From positions 3,561 through 67,560 of the forward strand of contig JAKUCV010002088.1 in NCBI GenBank assembly GCA_028386065.3: 64,000 nucleotides of DNA. The letters are read 5' to 3'. A program made the position numbers and the translations under genes. Source of the stretch: Turnera subulata. Lineage: Eukaryota > Streptophyta > Magnoliopsida > Malpighiales > Passifloraceae. How positions within the stretch are numbered: position 1 is the stretch's first letter; each line of letters starts with the position of its first letter. Positions 45,389 to 56,572 of this stretch are shown piece after piece. Below the pieces are notes generated by a model that was given only the letters and a program-made list of their open reading frames with translations, was not told the origin of the DNA and ran no database searches.

Positions 45389-46190
45389 AACATCGATGTT
45401 ACCATTTGGAACATCGATGTTGTGACAATCAAATTGACCCAACTACTTGGCAGCACTTAGTATTTCGGCCATATCCAGAGCTGTAGAGCTCGGATTTGTG
45501 CAAAGTTGGTGTCCCTGAAAAGCTAAGAAGTAGAGCTACAACTTTGTTGTTCAGGCCAGACACCAATTCGGCCTCCATCTGCCCCGAATTCGCTGTTGAA
45601 CTCACTGGTCTCCACAACATCGATGTTGAGCCCTTCAACATCGATGTTTGAAGTTTGCGAACCCGAAAAACATCGATGTTGACAGTCAAACATCGATGTT
45701 GGAGGTTGCCGAACCCTCAGAACATCGATGTTGACCATCAAACATCGATGTTGGAGGATGCCGACGCCACAAAACATCGATGTTGACACCTAAACATCAA
45801 TGTTTGAGTGCTTGAACTCCAAACCATTTGGCAGTAGCTCAAGAACATCGATGTTGGACACTTCAACATCGATGTTTTGAGTGTTCTACAAGTTCAAGAT
45901 TTGGCAGTAGCATTATAACATCGATGTTGTACATAAACATCGATGTTTTGAACTTCTGGAACTCAATAACATCGATGTTGGAACTTAAACATCGATGTTA
46001 TTCGAATTCTGGAAATTTACACCAACTTGGCCGTGCTCAAATAACATCGATGCTTACATTTAAACATCGACATTGATGAATCCTTTGCATGAGAACATCG
46101 ATGTTGGTCACACAACATTGATGTTGTAGTGATTCGGCCGAAGCCAATCTTCATGCCAACATCGATGTTGATCACACCAACATCGATGTT
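45389..46190 (-). repeat. Paired-palindrome array: 22 copies of AACATCGATGTT
   Basis: Eleven pairs of the perfect 12-bp palindrome. Pair starts are 45389, 45616, 45669, 45721, 45773, 45844, 45917, 45968, 46043, 46094 and 46158. Within each pair the two copies start 19-21 bp apart, leaving a 7-9 bp gap; pairs repeat every 51-75 bp after the first. Eighteen copies are exact; four have one or two changes (45793, 46043, 46063, 46114). The copies of a pair can form a 12-bp hairpin, or each can self-pair. It lies between the PBS and gag in the 5' leader. Spacing does not keep a reading frame. Confidence 0.9.
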
Positions 46191-46631
46191 ATGGCCAAAA
46201 TTTACATGAACGACAATCGTTCAATACACAAACCGACACTCGGTTTTTTCTTAGTCGAACCCCTCGACCTACTGCCATAAACATCTTGATTGATATCTCA
46301 TACCAATCAAGTGCTTGTTGCCAAAACACTTTTGACAAATCAACCTCAACAACTTATGCATCATATATACACAATTGAAGACAATAAGACATGATCATGC
46401 TTTATCACATAGAACATATCATGTACATCTACTAAAACATATCAAACATATGCATAAATTTGTATGGCTAACTTCATACACCAAAACAAACTCAACATAT
46501 CTTTTGACAATACACAAACACATCATGTTCAAAATCACTTAGCATATCTCATACACAAAATGATTCCTACACATGCTAAGATGATCATATCACATATGCA
46601 TCACCTATACGGTTTAGAGCTTCACAAGTTT
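46191..46631 (-). other. Copia leader between PBS and palindrome array
   Basis: AT-rich, no gene seen. Short CA/AT-rich open frames are unsupported. Confidence 0.5.
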
Positions 46632-46643
46632 GCTCCCCTACCA
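46632..46643 (-). other. Copia primer-binding-site remnant
   Basis: The minus strand reads TGGTAGGGGAGC one base after the LTR end. The usual plant copia PBS (initiator Met tRNA) is TGGTATCAGAGC, so four central bases differ. It may be mutated or use another tRNA. Confidence 0.5.
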
Positions 46644-46644
46644 C

Positions 46645-48173
46645 TGTAAGTTTCCCTAGAGCTATTATGACACTCATAACAAGCAGAATATGCAGCGGAA
46701 ACAAGGAAACATAACCAAGAACCAAGTGAAGCATGCATAAACCGTATAACAATTTTTACATACCTGGAAGATTAGGTCTTTCACCTAATAACTGGAACGA
46801 ATCAGTAAGAGCAAGACAACGGCCAGGCTCCTCTACGGTATCCACATGAACCGTGACCGGCTTGGAATCGTCATACGAGTCAAGCCTCGAGCTCCCCCGG
46901 ACTGATGTGCTAGCAAGAGTAAACCGGGAGCACGTATGGTTGTGGTGTTTTGGTGTTCATCCTTCTTTCACAAAGAAGAAGAAGCTAAAGGGGAGAGTAT
47001 TTTTCTCTGAATGTGCAGGAGCAGAACGTGAGAGGGAGAGGGAGAGATCAGATCATTAAGCCCCCTTTCCACTCACACAAAGCATAAGGCCAAAAGAGAT
47101 AATGGTGGCCAACATGTTGGCCCATCTCCCACCTTAATCATGTCACAACATGATAATGTCTGCACCAAACATAAACAACACATCACACCACTAATGTCTG
47201 GTCAATAATACAAATATTTATTGAACCAAAACGACCCTGGTTCAACCATGGTCCAACCACGGTTCAACCACGATCCAACCACACCCGGTCCAACCATGGT
47301 TCAACCATCTGCTCGAATCAACGGTTCTATGTATGTGACCCTGTAGGAACTTGTAACGTCCGGCAATAATTGTAAAATTCTCATTTTACAATTATAAGCA
47401 AAGAGCGGCGTCTAGCAACACATCATTGCTACCCGAACGACAAGATCAGTACTGATTCTCTATGCCTCGGAACATGTCATCGTCCTTTCGTCCCATAATC
47501 TAGATCAAACACGAGACATGGAATATGCCAATCTCGTATATGTTTAATCTATGTTTCTTGATCCCCGAGTTAACTGTATAAAACGAATACCCGTGATATC
47601 ACCATATCACCTAATCTAAGCATGGCCATGCATTTAACAGTTCAACTCTATCAAGAAACCATCCAATAATATACCCGTTATATGGGTCGGACAAATCCCC
47701 TCTTGATCAATCAAAACCCACTACATACTCGTCATATACCCAATGATTACCCTTATGTCCACCCAGTTACGGATGACTAGGAATAATATCAAAGTACATG
47801 ATTCATATGTTGGATACCATGACGATCTCAGGTCGGAGGACAATACATCTATAAGAAACACTAATGACATACATATAACGTTCCATGTAGTGTTCTTATG
47901 TGGGTCGGTCCAGTCCACAAGTTCTCCAACTTGTACCCGTATGTAGAATTCATATCACATATGCAATTTTCAACATACGCTAGTCTTAATTTATTATTAC
48001 AACCCATCCGTAATAATAATCGACTAGGGACATTTAAGAATATGAAATATACTAGGGTTATAAGTATGTGCAAGCATTTATCTCATAAACGATACTTATT
48101 GGAATAACCTTAATGTGTATACGTGACTACAAATAATCATCCATGATTGGCTTTTGGGCATATTACACTAACA
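46645..48173 (-). mobile_element. 5' LTR of the copia element
   Basis: 1529 bp from TGTAAGTTTCCC to CACTAACA, nearly identical to 39766-41283. The high similarity agrees with a comparatively young insertion. Confidence 0.92.
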
Positions 48174-48178
48174 GATCA
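48174..48178. repeat. Target-site duplication of the copia element (GATCA, right)
   Basis: GATCA follows TAACA at 48173 and matches 39761-39765. Confidence 0.92.
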
Positions 48179-49065
48179 ATGGGTTCATAAAGGTTTAAGT
48201 TCATTGCTTCAGCTACATACTTATGCACAATCTCTATCGCGGTGTTAGAAGGTGTCAAAGTGTAGGGCAATAAGTTAATTCCTAAAAATTATGCAATATG
48301 AGTGATCAGCCCCCCTTATGCTATCTCACCTTCTCCTTTGCAAATACGAGGAAAAATTTCCAGCAACCAAAGTCCTCCATTGATTTTGTACCCGTGTACC
48401 ATGCAAAAGTGTACAAAAAGCTCATCACATTGCACCTTGTGTGCATCTTTGGTTCTTCCAAAGAAAGAGTGTGCCAAAACTCTGTGTAAATACCTTAGTG
48501 CATTGTCCTTAATGCACATGTCACTAGCCAAGCCAGAGCCAGGAATGTATGAATCATAGCAAATCGTGTCCATCATGACTCTTCCATTAAGGCTATAGCT
48601 AGGAACTCGCCATCCTTCGGCATCAAAACCAAAAATCTTGTTGATATCAACTAAGCTCTTCCCATAATCTTTCCTTGCAAGCCTAAACTTGACATAGCCG
48701 GAATCATGAACGTCCTTGAGATCCACGTCATACCCAAAAGTAGCAAGAAACTCATAAGTAAGCTCCTCGTATGACGGCTCCCTAATCTTGCAAAAATCGA
48801 CTAGTGCTGCGTTGGCAAGATACTTGCCAATCGGCTCCTCAAGATTGTAAGATTCAACCACCTCAAAATCGATATACCTCGTAGGAATTAGAGGCCTCCT
48901 AATCAACATGTCAAACCTAGGGCGATTCTGCTCAGAAATCCATCCTGGATTGTGCTCGGTAAACTTAGGCATAGGCATAAAGCGCGGGACATGGTTGGTG
49001 ATGGTGAAGTTGGATTGGCAAGGATTGGTGTTGCTCCTCCTAGGGGTGTTCTTGGGAAAAGTCAT
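48174..49065 (-). pseudogene. Third ORF of Athila #2, N-terminal part (ATHILA ORF-1 family)
   Basis: Begins MTFPKNTPRRSNTNPCQSNF and is open for 249 codons to a TAA at 48316-48318, after which the frame stays open to the copia insertion site. Conserved blocks are PTRYIDFEVVESYNLEEPIG, ALVDFCKIREPSYEELTYEF, VKFRLARKDYGKSLVDINKI, SYIPGSGLASDMCIKDNALR and ELFVHFCMVHGYKINGGLW. These correspond to the third ORF of Athila #1 (EPTYADLTREF, FILWCMVHRQPLNTG). The single stop (after GEGEIA) is probably a mutated Tyr codon. No signal peptide or membrane segment is evident, so an envelope function is not supported. Confidence 0.88.
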
Positions 49066-49202
49066 CTTGAACTAAGGCTAAGAGAGTAGGAGACTAAAAG
49101 AAAAACCTAAAGGGTACTAGGGAAGTGAAATCGGCACTAGGTGTAGGGATCTTTAGAGCTTGAATGATTTTGGTGTGGAAAAATGTGAGGGGTATGGATT
49201 TG

Positions 49203-49210
49203 TATTTATA
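49203..49210 (-). promoter_or_regulatory. TATA box upstream of the third ORF of Athila #2
   Basis: The minus strand reads GAGCCTATAAATACAAATCC about 138 bp before the ATG at 49065. It is positioned like the box at 22019 in Athila #1, in an otherwise different sequence. Confidence 0.5.
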
Positions 49211-50274
49211 GGCTCTAGAGGCGGTGGAATTGGTGGTGTTGGTGCCGACTTTGGTCTCCTATGGGTGCTAGGAATCCTCTTCAAACTAGTAGTCAAAGTG
49301 GGTGTGTACTAGGAATCCTATTTCTCCAAGGATTAGAAAATCCCTAAATAAAATAAAATAAAAAACTAAATCCTAATCCTAAAAATTAAAGGAATACCAA
49401 CCTATATATATTTTTGGTGGGCCTAGGACTAACTAAAAAAAATCACAAAGGGGGCTGCTCCAAAAAAAATTCCAAGTCGGTGCGCCTTGGCCTCCTTGCT
49501 CTCGGGTTTTGGCGTGCCTTTGGTGCAGATGGGTGCACCTTTGGCGTGCCTGGGTGCACCTCGGGTCTCCACGGGTGCGCTGGTGGGCGCGCCTGCGGGT
49601 GTGCCGATTGGCGCGCCTGGGAGCTCTCGGGTGCGCCTTTGCTACGTCGTGCATGCTGATGCGCGGGTTGGTGTGCCTTTCCTAGCCCGTGGGCGCGCTA
49701 ATTGTCCTCCTTGTGCGCCACGGTGCACTAATCGGTATAGATTTTTTTTATTTTTTTGTGTTTTTCTGAAATGTTTTTCTAATTTTTTTGTGATTTTATT
49801 TTTTTTTTTGTTTTTTAATGAATTATGAAAAGTGAAAAATCCTAGGGTGCTAGAAAAATAAAAAAAATCCTAAAAACTAATCCTAAAAATTGTCTCCGCT
49901 AATTTAGCCTAGTTTGTTATGAGTTCGCCATCGGAACATAAGGGTACGTGCTAAATGTGTATGAATGCATCAAAACAAATAAAATCTAATAAAGCATTCA
50001 AGCAAAATCATCACACAAATTATGCAGAAAAGTAAAAGTTTGATTTTAAGAAAAGCTTCTCTGGTTAATTTGATGAATTCGACTTGACCCTTCCTTAATG
50101 TGGTTGATCTCTCCTCGAAAAATTCCTTCTCTCTTGCAATCTGCATAAACTCAAAAACAAAAACAAAAACTAATAAAAATAAAAGACTCAAAACACTGAA
50201 CTACCTTAAATTGTGGGTTGCCTCCCATACAGCGCTTCTTTACTGTCGTCTTAGCTAGACAGGATGGATGGCGG
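49211..50274 (-). other. Spacer between pol remnant and third ORF of Athila #2
   Basis: Contains a GC-rich block at 49460-49740 built of GGTGCGCC, GGCGCGCC and GGGTGCACC words, then a T-rich tract. On the minus strand, GCGCTGTATGGGAGGCAACCCA at about 50214-50236 is the junction motif commonly found after integrase in Athila elements, but integrase itself is missing. Confidence 0.5.
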
Positions 50275-51487
50275 TTATAGTGGATCATGAAGCTTTTCGG
50301 TGAATCGCCTCCCATGAAAATTTCCTTGATATTGGACATGATCATAATTGCTCTCATCTTCCATCCTGTATCCCGTACAAAATAGATAATCAACGCACAC
50401 GGCAAACCAAGGAGGTTTCTTTGTAGAAATCGCATTCACCATGGCGAGGTAATCATCCGGTAGTGCGTCATTGATCGGCTTCTCCTTTTCTTGCTTCTCG
50501 TCTTTCTCCAATTGCAATCTTGATAAATGATCAGCAACTAAATTCTCTGTTCCTTTCTAGGTCGAATTCTTGCAACATAAGAATCCATCGAAGAAGTCTC
50601 GGTTTCGCATCTTTCTTCTGGAGCAAATACTTCAATGCAGCATGGTCCGTGTGAACAATAACCTTGGAACCCAAAAGGTAACTCCTGAACTTGTCAATTG
50701 CGAATACAACTGCTAATAACTCCTTCTCCGTAGTTGCATAATTAACTTGAGCATCATCTAGAGTCTTGCTTGCATAATAAATAGTGTGCATCTCCCCTTC
50801 TCGGTGTTGTCCTAAGACTGCGCCTACAACATAGTCGCTTGCATCACATCTTATCTCGAACGGAAGTGAATAATTAGGGGGTTGAATGATGGGTGCCGAA
50901 ATCAGCTCCTTCTTGAGCTTGTCGAATGCATCCATATAGTGTTCATCAAAGACAAAAGGCACATCTTTATTCAAGAGATTTGTAAGAGGTTTGGCTACCT
51001 TCGAGAAATCCTTAATGAATCTTCTGTAAAATCCGGCATGTCCAAGAAAACTGCGAATCTCCTTGACCGAATTCGGTGGAGCTAAGGTCTCTATCAGATC
51101 TATCTTGGCTCTATCTACTTCAATCCCACGTTCAGAGACTAAGTGTCCACGAACAATTCCTTCTTTTACCATAAAATGGCATTTTTCCCAATTAAGCACC
51201 AAATTAGTCTCCTCACATCTTCCAAGTACCTTTGATAGGTTAGATAAACAGTCCTCAAATGTGTTCCCGTAGATGGAAAAGTCATCCATGAAAACCTCCA
51301 TATTCTTCTCTATGTAATCATAGAAAATCACCATCATGCATCTCTGAAAAGTGGCTGGTGCGTTGCACAGCCCAAAAGGCATTCGTCGATAAGCAAAAGT
51401 TCCATACGGACAAGTGAACGTCGTCTTCTCATGATCATTCGGGTGAATAGGTATGTGAAAGAATCCCGATATCCGTCCAAATAACAA
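50275..51487 (-). pseudogene. pol: Athila #2 RT C-terminal half and RNase H; integrase lost
   Basis: From the frameshift near 51480: [39 protein letters not shown], the catalytic [30 protein letters not shown] and [20 protein letters not shown]. RNase H has [27 protein letters not shown] and [13 protein letters not shown], its three acidic sites intact. A frameshift near 50550 leads into a short linker with KPINDALPDDYLAMVNAIST and PPWFAVCVDYLFC, where integrase should begin, but the sequence jumps to the post-integrase junction. About 1 kb of integrase is deleted. Confidence 0.88.
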
Positions 51488-52695
51488 TAATAAGAATGCT
51501 TAGCTAGTGTCTCAAGCATCTGATCAATAAACGGTAGTGGAAAGTGATCCTTGCGCGTGGCACTGTTCAGCTTCCTATGATCATTACCATCCTTGTTTTT
51601 GACCACTGTTATTCCTCCTCTCCTCGGTACCACGTGAACTGGAGCTACCCATTTAGTGTCAGAAATCGGATAAATATTCCCTGCATCAAGAAGCTTAAGA
51701 ATCTCCTTTTTAACAGCTTCCTTCATGTTGTCATTAAGCCTCTTTTGACGTTCAATGCTCGGTTTGCTACCTTCCTCAAGAAAAATACGATGCATACAGA
51801 ATGTAGGACTAATGCCTTTCAAATCCTCAACAGAATATCCAATAGCTTTTCTATGCTTCCTAAGCACATCGAGTAACATCTCCTCCTCTACTTTACTCAA
51901 CTCAGCATTGATAATAACAGGATATGTAGAGTTGGGACCTAAGAATAAATACCGTAGCTTAGATGGTAATGGTTTCAGCTCTACCTTTGGCGCTTTTCGA
52001 ATCTCTCCTTTCTTTTCTTCTCCAATCAACTCACAACTCTTGTCTTCGGTCGCTTCCAATGGTGGCGTGGATTGCAAAATTTCTGCACTTTTGGCAATTT
52101 CCAAATTGTCATCTTCAATAGTGCCACTCGTCACCAAGCAATTCAAAAGTGGATCATCACTACTCGCTACTTTGCTCTCTTCCTTTAAAGCATCATCAAT
52201 AAAATCAACTCGGAAACAACTGTCTTCTTCAAGTGGTCCTTCGGTAGCACGAAAAACAATAAATTCGATCTTCTCATTCCCAATCCTTAGAGTAAGTTTT
52301 CCATCACGAACATCAATTTGAGCTCCAACAGTAGCTAAGAACGGCCTCCCAAGAATAATCGGCATTTGAAAATCAATCTCCATGTCGAGCACCACAAAAT
52401 CGACTGGTACAAAGAACTTCCCAACCTTGATAGGAATATCCTCCAATATCCCCACTGGATATTTGACAGATCGATCCGCAAGTTGAAGAGAGATGGTAGT
52501 CGGCTTCATATCTCCAATATCTAGCTTCTCAGCAATTTGCTTTGGAATAAGACTAACACTGGCTCCCAAATCACACAGAGCTCGCTCAATGCACATAGAA
52601 CCAATATTGCAAGGAATAGAGAAGCTTCCAGGGTCCTTCAGTTTCGGTAGCAGCTTGTTCTGCAGGTTTGCGCTGCACTCCTCTGTCAATGCCAC
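51480..52695 (-). pseudogene. pol: Athila #2 protease and RT N-terminal half
   Basis: An open frame of more than 400 codons. The protease has LCDLGASVSLIPKQIAEKL (catalytic D), LQLADRSVKYPVGILEDIPI and MPIILGRPFLATVGAQIDV. An acidic linker leads to the RT N-terminus: LRYLFLGPNSTYPVIINAEL, AIGYSVEDLKGISPTFCMHR, KEAVKKEILKLLDAGNIYPI and HRKLNSATRKDHFPLPFIDQ. Between VVKNKDGN and DHRKLN about 15 residues normally present (the TRTVTGWRMCI part) are deleted in frame. A frameshift near 51480 moves the rest of RT to another frame. Confidence 0.9.
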
Positions 52696-54636
52696 TATCT
52701 CGTAATCTTCTAGCTTCCTTTTCCTGGAAAGAATTTCCTTGAGAAATTTAGCTTAAGTAGGCAATTGAGAAATTACTTCAGTAAATGAAACATTAATATG
52801 CAATTTCTTTAAATGTTCAAGAAATCTCCCGAATTCTTCGTCTTTTTTTCCCTGTTGAAGTCGCTGAGGGAATGGAACCGGTGGTTCATAAGCTTTGACT
52901 TCAGGCCATATTTCCTTCGGTTGCTCTCTTTTCTGCTTCGCTAGCTTCCACTTGGGAATCCACTTCTATTACTCTTGCTTCTTTTCCTCTACTGCCTTTT
53001 CAGGTAACTACTTCTCTGCTTCGCTAGCTTCTACTTGGGAATCCACTTCTGTTGCTCTTGCTTCTTTTCCTCTGCTCCCTTTTCAGGTAACTACTTCTCT
53101 GCTTTCGGTTGCTCATCTTCTTTTTCTTGCTTAATGATGGTGTCGGCTTCATCTTCTTTAGGTGGATAGGGATCATCTAATTGCTTTCCACTTCTAAGTG
53201 CTACAGCCTTGACTTGCTCTCTCGGATTGACTGGGGAAGTCTTGGTAGGTTTCCTGGTGTTCTCATGATCACCTCTGCTTGCTGTGCAAGTTGCGTCTCA
53301 AGCATCTTCGAGTGGGTCTCCATATTCACCTTCTGATTGTTGAATCCTCGCATCAGCTCCATTTGCATACGTCGAGTCTCCAGTAAGGCTTTCATCATAG
53401 ATGTAAGATCCATGTCTTGATTCTTCGGAATTTGCATGCTGGAACTCTTCTGCCCATAATCGTTCCTTTGAAATCTGCCTTGCTGATTCGGGTTGCTCTC
53501 CCTCCATGTGAAATTAGGATGATTCCTCCATTCCGGATTGTATGTGTTGGTGTAGGGTCCTCGTTGTTGTTGGCGTTGATGAATGTAATTCATCTGCTCA
53601 ATGGTCAACTCATCTCCGGTTGGACAATTCATTCAATTGTGTCCAGCACCTGCACATTTATCACATGTTAAACTCGGCATAACAGCAGCAACACATGATT
53701 TTACCTGCTGACTCAAAGAATCTAGCTTCGAATTAAGCATTGTCACTGTCTCCACTTCCAGAATTCCAACTACTCGCTTGTTGTTTGATCATGAATAGCT
53801 ATGGTAACTGTTACTCGTCATCGTCTCCAATTTCTGATATGCCACATCTGGTGCTTGCACCATGAATGCCCCTCCTGAAGCTGCATCCAAACTCATACGT
53901 AAAGGCTCATTTAAACCATTAAAGAAAGATTGAACTACAAACCATTCGGGTAATCCATGTTGTGGGCATCCTTGAATAAGATCCTTGTAACGTTCCCATG
54001 CTTCACAGAAACTTTCTCCATCGTATTGAGTGAATTATGTAATCTTGCTCCGGATACGTGCTACTTTATCAGGTGGATAGTATTTTGCAAGAAAAGCCTT
54101 TGAAAGCTCCTCCCACATCTTGTATGTTGCAGCTGCTCCTCACTTCAACCACTTCTTAACCTTGCCTTGCAATGAAAATGAGAATAAACGAAGTCGAATT
54201 GCATCATCAGTCGCCTCATTGATCTTGATCAAAACACAAATCTCTGTAAATGTCTATAGATGTTGCTTCGGGTCCTCATTATCCAAGCCTCCAAATTGTT
54301 CCTATTGCACCATGTGAATGAGTGCTGTCTTCAGTTCGAAATTGTTGGCATTAATCGCTGGCCATGCAATGCTCGACTGCACTATATCCAAACTGGTGTT
54401 GCGTAGTCACGCAATGTCTTGTTTCCTTCTTCAGCCATGATGATTGTGTTGAAATTATCTGCTAAAACTTCTACTTCCTCTTCTATTTCAGTGTCTTGAA
54501 GAAACTCCACAGGCTCCACGACTTGCTTCTGCTTTCGCTTGTTCGCTCGTAGTTGCTTGTATAATGTTCTCTCGATCTCCGGATTGATCTCAGGAATTGA
54601 ACTCGATGAAGCACTGTGTCCCGTCTTGGGCATCAA
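52696..54636 (-). pseudogene. gag: Athila #2 gag
   Basis: Starts MMPKTGHSASSSSIPEINPE and reads through KTLRDYATPVWI to a stop near 54382. The capsid region survives in pieces: MWEELSKAFLAKYYPPDKVA, CEAWERYKDLIQGCPQHGLP and FFNGLNEPLRMSLDAASGGA. A zinc knuckle with CDKCAGAGHN and MNCP follows near 53640, then GPYTNTYNPEWRNHPNFTWR. Many stops interrupt the frame. An 83-bp tandem duplication lies in the 3' part. Confidence 0.82.
52932..53097 (-). repeat. 83-bp tandem duplication in Athila #2 gag
   Basis: Two adjacent copies beginning TCTGCTTCGCTAGCTTC at 52932 and 53015, with a third partial start at 53098. 83 is not a multiple of three, so the duplication shifts the frame. Confidence 0.85.
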
Positions 54637-54771
54637 CCAAAATCGACAATACTAAATAAAAAAAGAAAAAAAAATCGATTAAAGAAAATAAAAAGAAATA
54701 AAAAAAATTAATGCGAAAAATAAAACCTAAAGTAATCTAGCTGCAATCTCAATAATATTAAAACCGTTTGT

Positions 54772-54789
54772 TCCCCGGCAACGGAGCCA
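54772..54789 (-). other. Primer-binding site of Athila #2
   Basis: The minus strand reads TGGCTCCGTTGCCGGGGA, the Athila tRNA-Asp PBS with one G-to-T difference, eight bases from the LTR end. Confidence 0.9.
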
Positions 54790-54796
54790 GAAAGCT

Positions 54797-56567
54797 TGAT
54801 GCGTTATTTTCACACGTGACTTTTCAAATTTATAATTCTTGATCAATTCGCAACATGACACACAAATATCTCACGAGTAAACGCAGCGATTGTTAGCTAC
54901 AGCGTACAGTGTACTATGTAGTGTAGTAGTCTAACCAAGGTCGATCCATGGAACAAGGGAAATAAGTACTATCTAATTCACAACTTATGACTATCTAGCC
55001 AAATCAATTAAAAATGGTGTAGGCGATGTCGAAATCAAATAATAAAAAGAAATAAAACTGCAAACTTAATCTAAAGTGAAGTTCTATCAGTATCTAAAGC
55101 AATCTAGGAAATCAGGTTCACACAATTACTTTCTAGGTTTATTATTCATGGAGTCGATTTCTATCATTGATGTGTGATTATGGTAAATTGTTTCTAATGT
55201 CTTAATCCTCAGCTCTCGCATGTTGAATCAAATATTCAGAGAAGATTACTACCTAGCGCTCACATAGCCTAACATCCATACTGAACTCATTAAGCACAAA
55301 ACAATCAATCAAGCCCTAAGAAACTATCAGCTCTCACATATTTTTGCATCAATCAATCTATGTTCTTCTAGGTATCATCATATAATTCATACAGCTCTCG
55401 CATCTTGCAATCAATAAGAATCAATCCAAAGTAGATAATAAATTCGGCACACACAGATAGAACGAACAATCAACACAATCAATTGAATAAACATCAATCC
55501 ACATATAATAAAACCATAGAAGTAATTGGCTACATCCCTAATCCTAGATTAGAGAATTAGTTCCTCATAATAAAATAGCAATCAATCAATATCTCACAAG
55601 AATTCATCAAGTAAACAATTTAACAGAAAAAAACGAATAGAGGAAGAAGTAGTGAAGTCGGCTGGCCGGTTTGGTTGGATGATGATGGCGTCGAATTGAG
55701 ATCTCCTGGTGTCTGTGACTTTAAACCTTCAAATCTTGCTGGAAAAACGTAGAATTGTTGTGGGGAATAACCTTTGAAATTGGATGAGGAATTCGACACC
55801 ACCTAGAGGATCCAAAAGAGTAGAAAACCCTAACCCTACTAGTGTGTGTGACTTCTGCCTCCTGAATATGTCGACCTAGGGGGTCCTTTTATACTGACTT
55901 TAAGCTCTAGAAGTCGGTGGGGCTCTCCTACTTTGAATGGAAATTGAATTGTTGACTTGCACTCCAAGTTGGACTTTTGCCTGTTTTCTGACCTAAAATT
56001 TCATGCCACTTTACTCCTACAAGACGTTCGAACTGGGTGTTGGGCTCTTCTATAACGTTCTAGATAATTCTCTCTGCTTTTTTAACATAAAAAGAACTCT
56101 TCAATTGGACTTATTTAGCTCAGGATATCGCCGAAACACTGGGCCTAGATCGGCACAGAAAAATCTGCATCCTAGGCTGGATTAAAATAATTACTGCTCC
56201 TTGTAGACTCGTCCAAAAATTATGAAATTTCATCCATAGAATTATTTGAAAGTCTATTTTCGTCTCCAATTTGTCTCGCTTAATTTAGATGAATAGAACT
56301 CCTGAATTCTTCAAAATAGTCGGCTGTGCTCACTGAAGAAAGATTCCTAAATTGGGCCTGGTTTCCAAACTTTACTAAAAAGCTTCCATTCTTCAATAAA
56401 AACGATAAATTCCTGATAAAAATACTTAATCAGCAAAATTGATGTACTAATTGACATAATGCATGAAAGCACACAATAATATAGAGATTATACACATAAT
56501 CGATCATGAATACATAGAAAAAGCCATTCAAAACCATCATAAAAACACTAACATTTAGATGTTATCA
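54797..56567 (-). mobile_element. 5' LTR of Athila #2
   Basis: 1771 bp from TGATGCGTTATTTTC to GATGTTATCA. It is diverged from 35645-37567 and lacks the 104-bp duplication. Open frames inside are not supported. Confidence 0.88.
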
Positions 56568-56572
56568 TACAC
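56568..56572. repeat. Target-site duplication of Athila #2 (TACAC, right)
   Basis: TACAC follows TTATCA at 56567 and equals 35640-35644. Confidence 0.88.

Larger units (their letters stand above)
39766..48173 (-). mobile_element. Nested Ty1/copia retrotransposon (8.4 kb)
   Basis: LTRs of 1518 and 1529 bp with TGTAA...TAACA ends, 5-bp target duplication GATCA, a copia polypurine tract (minus strand AAGTGGGAGAT before TGTTAG, at 41284-41294), copia-order gag-protease-integrase-RT-RNase H remnants and a Met-type PBS remnant. It interrupts the third ORF of Athila #2 and is the youngest large insertion by nesting. Its 5' leader carries the AACATCGATGTT array. Confidence 0.93.
35645..56567 (-). 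mobile_element. Athila #2 (minus strand, 20.9 kb including a nested copia)
   Basis: LTRs at 35645-37567 (3') and 54797-56567 (5'), target duplication TACAC, PBS at 54772-54789, then gag, protease, RT-RNase H and a third ORF in Athila order. Integrase is absent. Without the 8.4-kb copia insertion and its target duplication the element is about 12.5 kb. Protein wording differs clearly from Athila #1, so this is another Athila family. Confidence 0.92.

Noticed and set aside
45389..46190. CRISPR-like array (short repeats with spacers)
   Set aside because: The repeat is a palindrome in paired spacing, the gaps are related to each other rather than unique, and it sits in a plant copia leader.
49414..49828. 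Overlapping plus- and minus-strand ORFs in the GC-rich block
   Set aside because: Both strands are open only because of repeated GC-rich words; there is no conserved motif or start context.
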